Positions 13,305-15,875 of a stretch of DNA of 15,875 nucleotides are shown here, piece by piece. The DNA is taken from positions 1 through 15,875 of the forward strand of contig JAIJTS010000024.1 in assembly GCA_022732885.1 (NCBI GenBank), given 5' to 3'. This DNA comes from Atopobium sp. (GTDB lineage Bacteria; Actinomycetota; Coriobacteriia; Coriobacteriales; Atopobiaceae). Every line of letters starts with the position of its first letter. Within the stretch, counting starts at the first letter, position 1. The notes beneath the pieces are model-generated. The model was not told the origin of the DNA and searched no databases. It saw only the letters and a list, made by a program, of their open reading frames with translations. A program made the position numbers and the translations under genes.

Positions 13305-14722
13305 TAGCCAATCGCTCCTTCCATCTCAAGTTTGATTAGATTGTTCATCTCAACGGCGTACTCCATAGGAAGCTCTTTTGAGACAGGGTTTGCAAATCCG
13401 TTTACTACCATGGTACGAGCCTCAGCCTCAGAGCAACCGCGGCTCATCAGGTATAAAACGGTGTCATCAGAAATGCGGCCAATAGTTGCCTCGTGGCCAA
13501 TCTGGGCAGTTGCATTGCGAACGTCCATCTCTGGGATGGTGTCGGAGCGGCTGATGTTATCCAGCATCAGTGACTGGCACGAGAACGCTACGCGAGCGTT
13601 TTCTGCCTTGCGGCCAACGGTAACTGTAGAGCGGAAGGTATTGACGCCGCCGTCTTTGGAGATGGACTTAGTGTCAACGTTTGCCGAGTTATTGGAGCCG
13701 TTGATAATCACCTTGCAGCCTGTATCCAAGTCCTGCGTAGCGCCTGCAAACGTAATACCGGTGAACTCGCAGTTAGAAGAATCGCCGTTCATGATCGTAG
13801 AAGGGTAGAGGTAGGAAACGTGGCTACCAAAAGAGCCCGAGACCCACTCCATTTTTGCATTGCTACCAATGATGGCGCGCTTGGTGTTGAGGTTGTACAT
13901 GTTCTTGGACCAGTTTTCGATGGTTGAGTAGCGCAGACGAGCGCCGTCCTTAACAAAGAGCTCAACAGCGCCTGCGTGAAGGTTTGCTGCGTAGTACTTA
14001 GGTGCGGAGCAACCCTCAATAAAGTGCAGGTCAGCACCTTCCTCAACGATAATAAGCGTGTGCTCAAACTGGCCAGCACCCTGAGCATTCAGCCTAAAGT
14101 AACTCTGAAGTGGGTAGTCCAGAGTGACGTTTTTTGGCACATAAACAAAAGAACCGCCAGACCACACGGCATAGTGCAGCGCCGCAAACTTGTGATCTGT
14201 TGGTGGAATCAGCTTGCCAAAGTACTCTTTAACAACAAGTTCCCACTGCGGATCATGCAAAGCATCCTCAATAGTGGTGTAAATAACACCCTGCTCAGCA
14301 ACTTCCTCACGCATGTTGTGATAGACAATCTCGGAATCGTACTGAGCACCAACACCAGCAAGGCTCTCTGCCTCTGCCTGTGGAATACCCAGACGATCAA
14401 AGGTATCCCTAATATCCTCTGGTACGTCATCCCAGCTATTTGCCTGCTGAGTCTTTGGCGAGACATACGTGGAGATATGATTCAAATCCAGACCTGCAAT
14501 AGAAGGTCCCCAGTTGGTAGCCATCTGGCGCTGGTGATAGGTTTCCAGGGCCGACAACCTCATCTGGAGCATCCACTCGGGCTCTTCTTTTTTCTCGGAA
14601 ATAGCACGCACAATTTCTGGCGTAAGGCCATCATCGTAGCGCTCGTAACCCTCTTCGGACTTGGTGAAGTCGTAGAGCGAGCGGTCTACGTCAGCGACCT
14701 CAGATCGCTTCTTCTCGCTCAC
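13304..14722 (-). CDS. sufB: SufB, Fe-S cluster scaffold subunit
   Basis: A 472-residue SufB, the main scaffold on which nascent Fe-S clusters form. Typical features are PEWMLQMRLSALE (48-60), the beta-helix core from about 195 to 420 with SGGSFVYVPKNV and FEHTLIIVEEGADLHFIEGC, and the C-terminal SCQSLMLD (Cys382) and AQIGHEATIGRISDD (His410, Glu411). Cys382 and Glu411 correspond to the Cys405/Glu434 pair needed for cluster building in E. coli. The helical end RGCSEAEARTMVVNGFANPV is nearly universal in the family. The start is GTG at 14722, sharing one base with the sufC stop (TAGTG); that coupling decides the start. Confidence 0.95.
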   Translation of the reverse strand: MSEKKRSEVADVDRSLYDFTKSEEGYERYDDGLTPEIVRAISEKKEEPEWMLQMRLSALETYHQRQMATNWGPSIAGLDLNHISTYVSPKTQQANSWDDVPEDIRDTFDRLGIPQAEAESLAGVGAQYDSEIVYHNMREEVAEQGVIYTTIEDALHDPQWELVVKEYFGKLIPPTDHKFAALHYAVWSGGSFVYVPKNVTLDYPLQSYFRLNAQGAGQFEHTLIIVEEGADLHFIEGCSAPKYYAANLHAGAVELFVKDGARLRYSTIENWSKNMYNLNTKRAIIGSNAKMEWVSGSFGSHVSYLYPSTIMNGDSSNCEFTGITFAGATQDLDTGCKVIINGSNNSANVDTKSISKDGGVNTFRSTVTVGRKAENARVAFSCQSLMLDNISRSDTIPEMDVRNATAQIGHEATIGRISDDTVLYLMSRGCSEAEARTMVVNGFANPVSKELPMEYAVEMNNLIKLEMEGAIG

Positions 14723-15489
14723 TAGTTAGCACCGCCCTCATCAGACTGGTTCTCAAAACGCTCAAAGCCCTCGTGGTCAATCTGGTTGATAAGGTCAGCA
14801 GGACCGTCTGCCACCAGGTGACCCTTAACCATGACGTGAGTGCGGTCAATCTCAAGGCGCTCAAGAATGCGGGTGTTGTGAGTAATGATGAGCAGCGAGC
14901 CGTCGCAGGTCTCGCGATAGGCCTGAATGCCCTTTGAAACAACGGAGAGCGCGTCAACGTCCAGGCCAGAGTCTGTCTCGTCGAGAATGGCAAGCTTAGG
15001 TTGAAGCAGCAGAAGCTGGAGCATCTCAACCTTTTTCTTCTCGCCACCAGAGAAGCCAACGTTAAGCTCACGCATCAAGAAGCCCTGGTCAAGCTCAAGC
15101 TGATCAGAAATCTGACCAACACGCTGACGGAACTGACGGGCAGTCATCTTAAGCTCAGGGCGCATTTGTGTAATGGTACGCAGGAATGAATAAAGAGGAA
15201 CGCCAGGAACCTCAACAGGTGCCTGATAGGAGAGGAAGATGCCCGCAAGAGAGCGCTTATCTGCAGCAAGCTCAGTTACATCCTCGCCGTTAAAGATAAG
15301 GGAGCCATCGGTAATCTTATAGGTAGGATCACCCATAATGACGCGGCCAAGTGTTGATTTACCTGCGCCGTTAGGTCCCATCAGAACGTGAGCCTGGCCA
15401 TCACCAATGCTCAGATCAATTGAATGCAGGATGGATTTCTCCTCGGTACCTGCAGAAATTCCGTTTACACGGAGTAGCTCAGTTGCCAT
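14722..15489 (-). CDS. sufC: SufC ATPase of the Fe-S assembly complex
   Basis: A cytoplasmic ABC-type ATPase of 255 residues that drives conformational change in the SufBCD scaffold; it is not a transporter. Motifs are Walker A GPNGAGKST (38-46), Q-loop LSYQAPVEVPGV with Gln89, the SufC-type signature FSGGEKKKVEMLQL (146-159), Walker B LAILDETDSGLD (167-178) and the switch His204 in ITHNT. The ATG at 15489 has GGAGAGAG upstream (GGAG 8 bases away), whereas the longer open frame to 15570 has no such site and adds residues not typical of SufC. It is the first gene of the operon, which is unlike the sufB-first order usual in mycobacteria and streptomycetes. Confidence 0.95.
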   Translation of the reverse strand: MATELLRVNGISAGTEEKSILHSIDLSIGDGQAHVLMGPNGAGKSTLGRVIMGDPTYKITDGSLIFNGEDVTELAADKRSLAGIFLSYQAPVEVPGVPLYSFLRTITQMRPELKMTARQFRQRVGQISDQLELDQGFLMRELNVGFSGGEKKKVEMLQLLLLQPKLAILDETDSGLDVDALSVVSKGIQAYRETCDGSLLIITHNTRILERLEIDRTHVMVKGHLVADGPADLINQIDHEGFERFENQSDEGGAN

Positions 15490-15648
15490 AAATCTCTCTC
15501 CAAATATCTCTACGTGCAAGCACGTGATACGTTTGTGACTAGCAAGTTTGGGCAGCTCTAGGGCGAGCAAAACCTTGTGCTAGTGCGGTTTTGTGGCAAA
15601 GACAAACGCCAATGTCACCGATGTTTTTGTCATACCCCAAAATCCGCT

Positions 15649-15672
15649 AATTCATACTAAATGGTAGGAATT
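15649..15672. promoter_or_regulatory. Near-palindromic operator candidate for the Rrf2 regulator
   Basis: AATTCATAC-(6 bases)-GTAGGAATT: the 9-bp arms match at 8 positions. It overlaps the -10 box and spacer of the predicted suf promoter, so a bound protein would block RNA polymerase. Its size and its centre (ACTAAATGGT) are similar to Rrf2/IscR-type sites. The Rrf2 gene closing the same operon makes autoregulation likely; this is inferred. Confidence 0.55.
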
Positions 15673-15681
15673 AAAAAGCAA
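15654..15681 (-). promoter_or_regulatory. Predicted suf operon promoter
   Basis: On the - strand TTGCTT (15681-15676) and TAGTAT (15659-15654) are 16 bases apart, each with four of six consensus bases. The overlap with the palindrome adds weight, but other promoters in this region are possible. Confidence 0.45.
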
Positions 15682-15782
15682 CCCTCACATACGCACTTTT
15701 TCACGTTTTCTAGAAAATAATCGGATTTTTTCATAGGCGAAAATTGCAATAACAAATAAGAATAGCAAAATCAAAAAGTGTA

Positions 15783-15875
15783 TTGTATTATATCTTTGAG
15801 CACGATAACCCTATTGATGACGGTCAAACGATTGCAGGCTTAGAAAATGGAGATATGAATCCAGATATCAAATGG
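15783..15875 (+). CDS. Possible start of a further gene, truncated by the window end
   Basis: The frame is open from 15753 to the end of the window and reads as a normal acidic protein segment (FEHDNPIDDGQTIAGLENGD), unlike the other frames here, which contain stops. The only upstream start is TTG at 15783, without a ribosome binding site; ATG at 15855 is also in frame. No family is recognised. It could equally be chance. Confidence 0.25.
   Translation, partial: MYYIFEHDNPIDDGQTIAGLENGDMNPDIKW

Larger units (their letters stand above)
15490..15782. other. suf upstream region
   Basis: These 293 bases hold the suf promoter and a candidate operator (given separately). From the predicted start near 15646 the suf message would have an untranslated leader of roughly 157 bases. 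I see no riboswitch or terminator in that leader. The stretch 15690-15782 is AT-rich with no recognised element. Confidence 0.5.

Noticed and set aside
13976..14725. 249-residue + strand frame opposite sufB
   Set aside because: It lies wholly antisense to a strongly conserved gene, has no recognisable features, and other long antisense frames occur along the whole suf operon.

Overview
The window looks like a stretch of chromosome from a host-associated actinobacterium of the class Coriobacteriia, most like Atopobium/Lancefieldella. This is inferred from moderate GC with actinobacterial SUF genes in the order sufC-B-D-S-U-rrf2, a class II fructose-bisphosphate aldolase, an M18 aminopeptidase, frequent GTG/TTG starts, and a nuclease-like protein of a type I associate with Coriobacteriia. 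No database search was possible, so the assignment is tentative.

Left part (1-4260, all + strand): the 3' end of an APH-fold phosphotransferase gene closes with a strong terminator. A maltose/galactoside-type O-acetyltransferase follows. Next is a TPP (thiamin pyrophosphate) riboswitch with its own consensus-like promoter, controlling a three-gene ABC importer of the ThiXYZ type (permease, NMT1/THI5-like binding lipoprotein, ATPase), presumably for a thiamin pyrimidine precursor. A hairpin after the aptamer pairs across the Shine-Dalgarno sequence and touches the TTG start of the permease gene, so the switch probably acts on translation. A perfect 13-bp hairpin at 4223-4253 ends this operon and the convergent gene that follows.

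Middle (4324-8044): on the - strand lie an M18 aminopeptidase and, upstream of it, a membrane protein with three predicted transmembrane helices and a Ser/Asn-rich tail of about 110 residues. Divergently, on the + strand, is fba (class II fructose-bisphosphate aldolase) with a strong terminator.

Accessory island (8069-9821): this is the most unusual part. One AT-rich gene encodes a 347-residue protein with an AbiEi-like N-terminal half and a PD-(D/E)XK/DUF559-like C-terminal half. It is enclosed by two gap-free 123-bp inverted repeats, each made of three contiguous 31-bp units plus a reversed tail. Outside these lie two 29-bp direct repeats (28/29 identical). The arrangement resembles a single-gene mobile or defence cassette with symmetric arrays of protein-binding sites. 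I do not recognise it as a described element.

Right part (9896-15489, - strand): a complete SUF Fe-S cluster operon, sufC-sufB-sufD-sufS-sufU, ending in an IscR-like Rrf2 regulator. The C-B, B-D and D-S junctions are one-base stop/start overlaps. A 24-bp near-palindrome overlaps the predicted suf promoter and is the natural candidate operator for the Rrf2 protein. The last ~90 bases may be the start of a further + strand gene.
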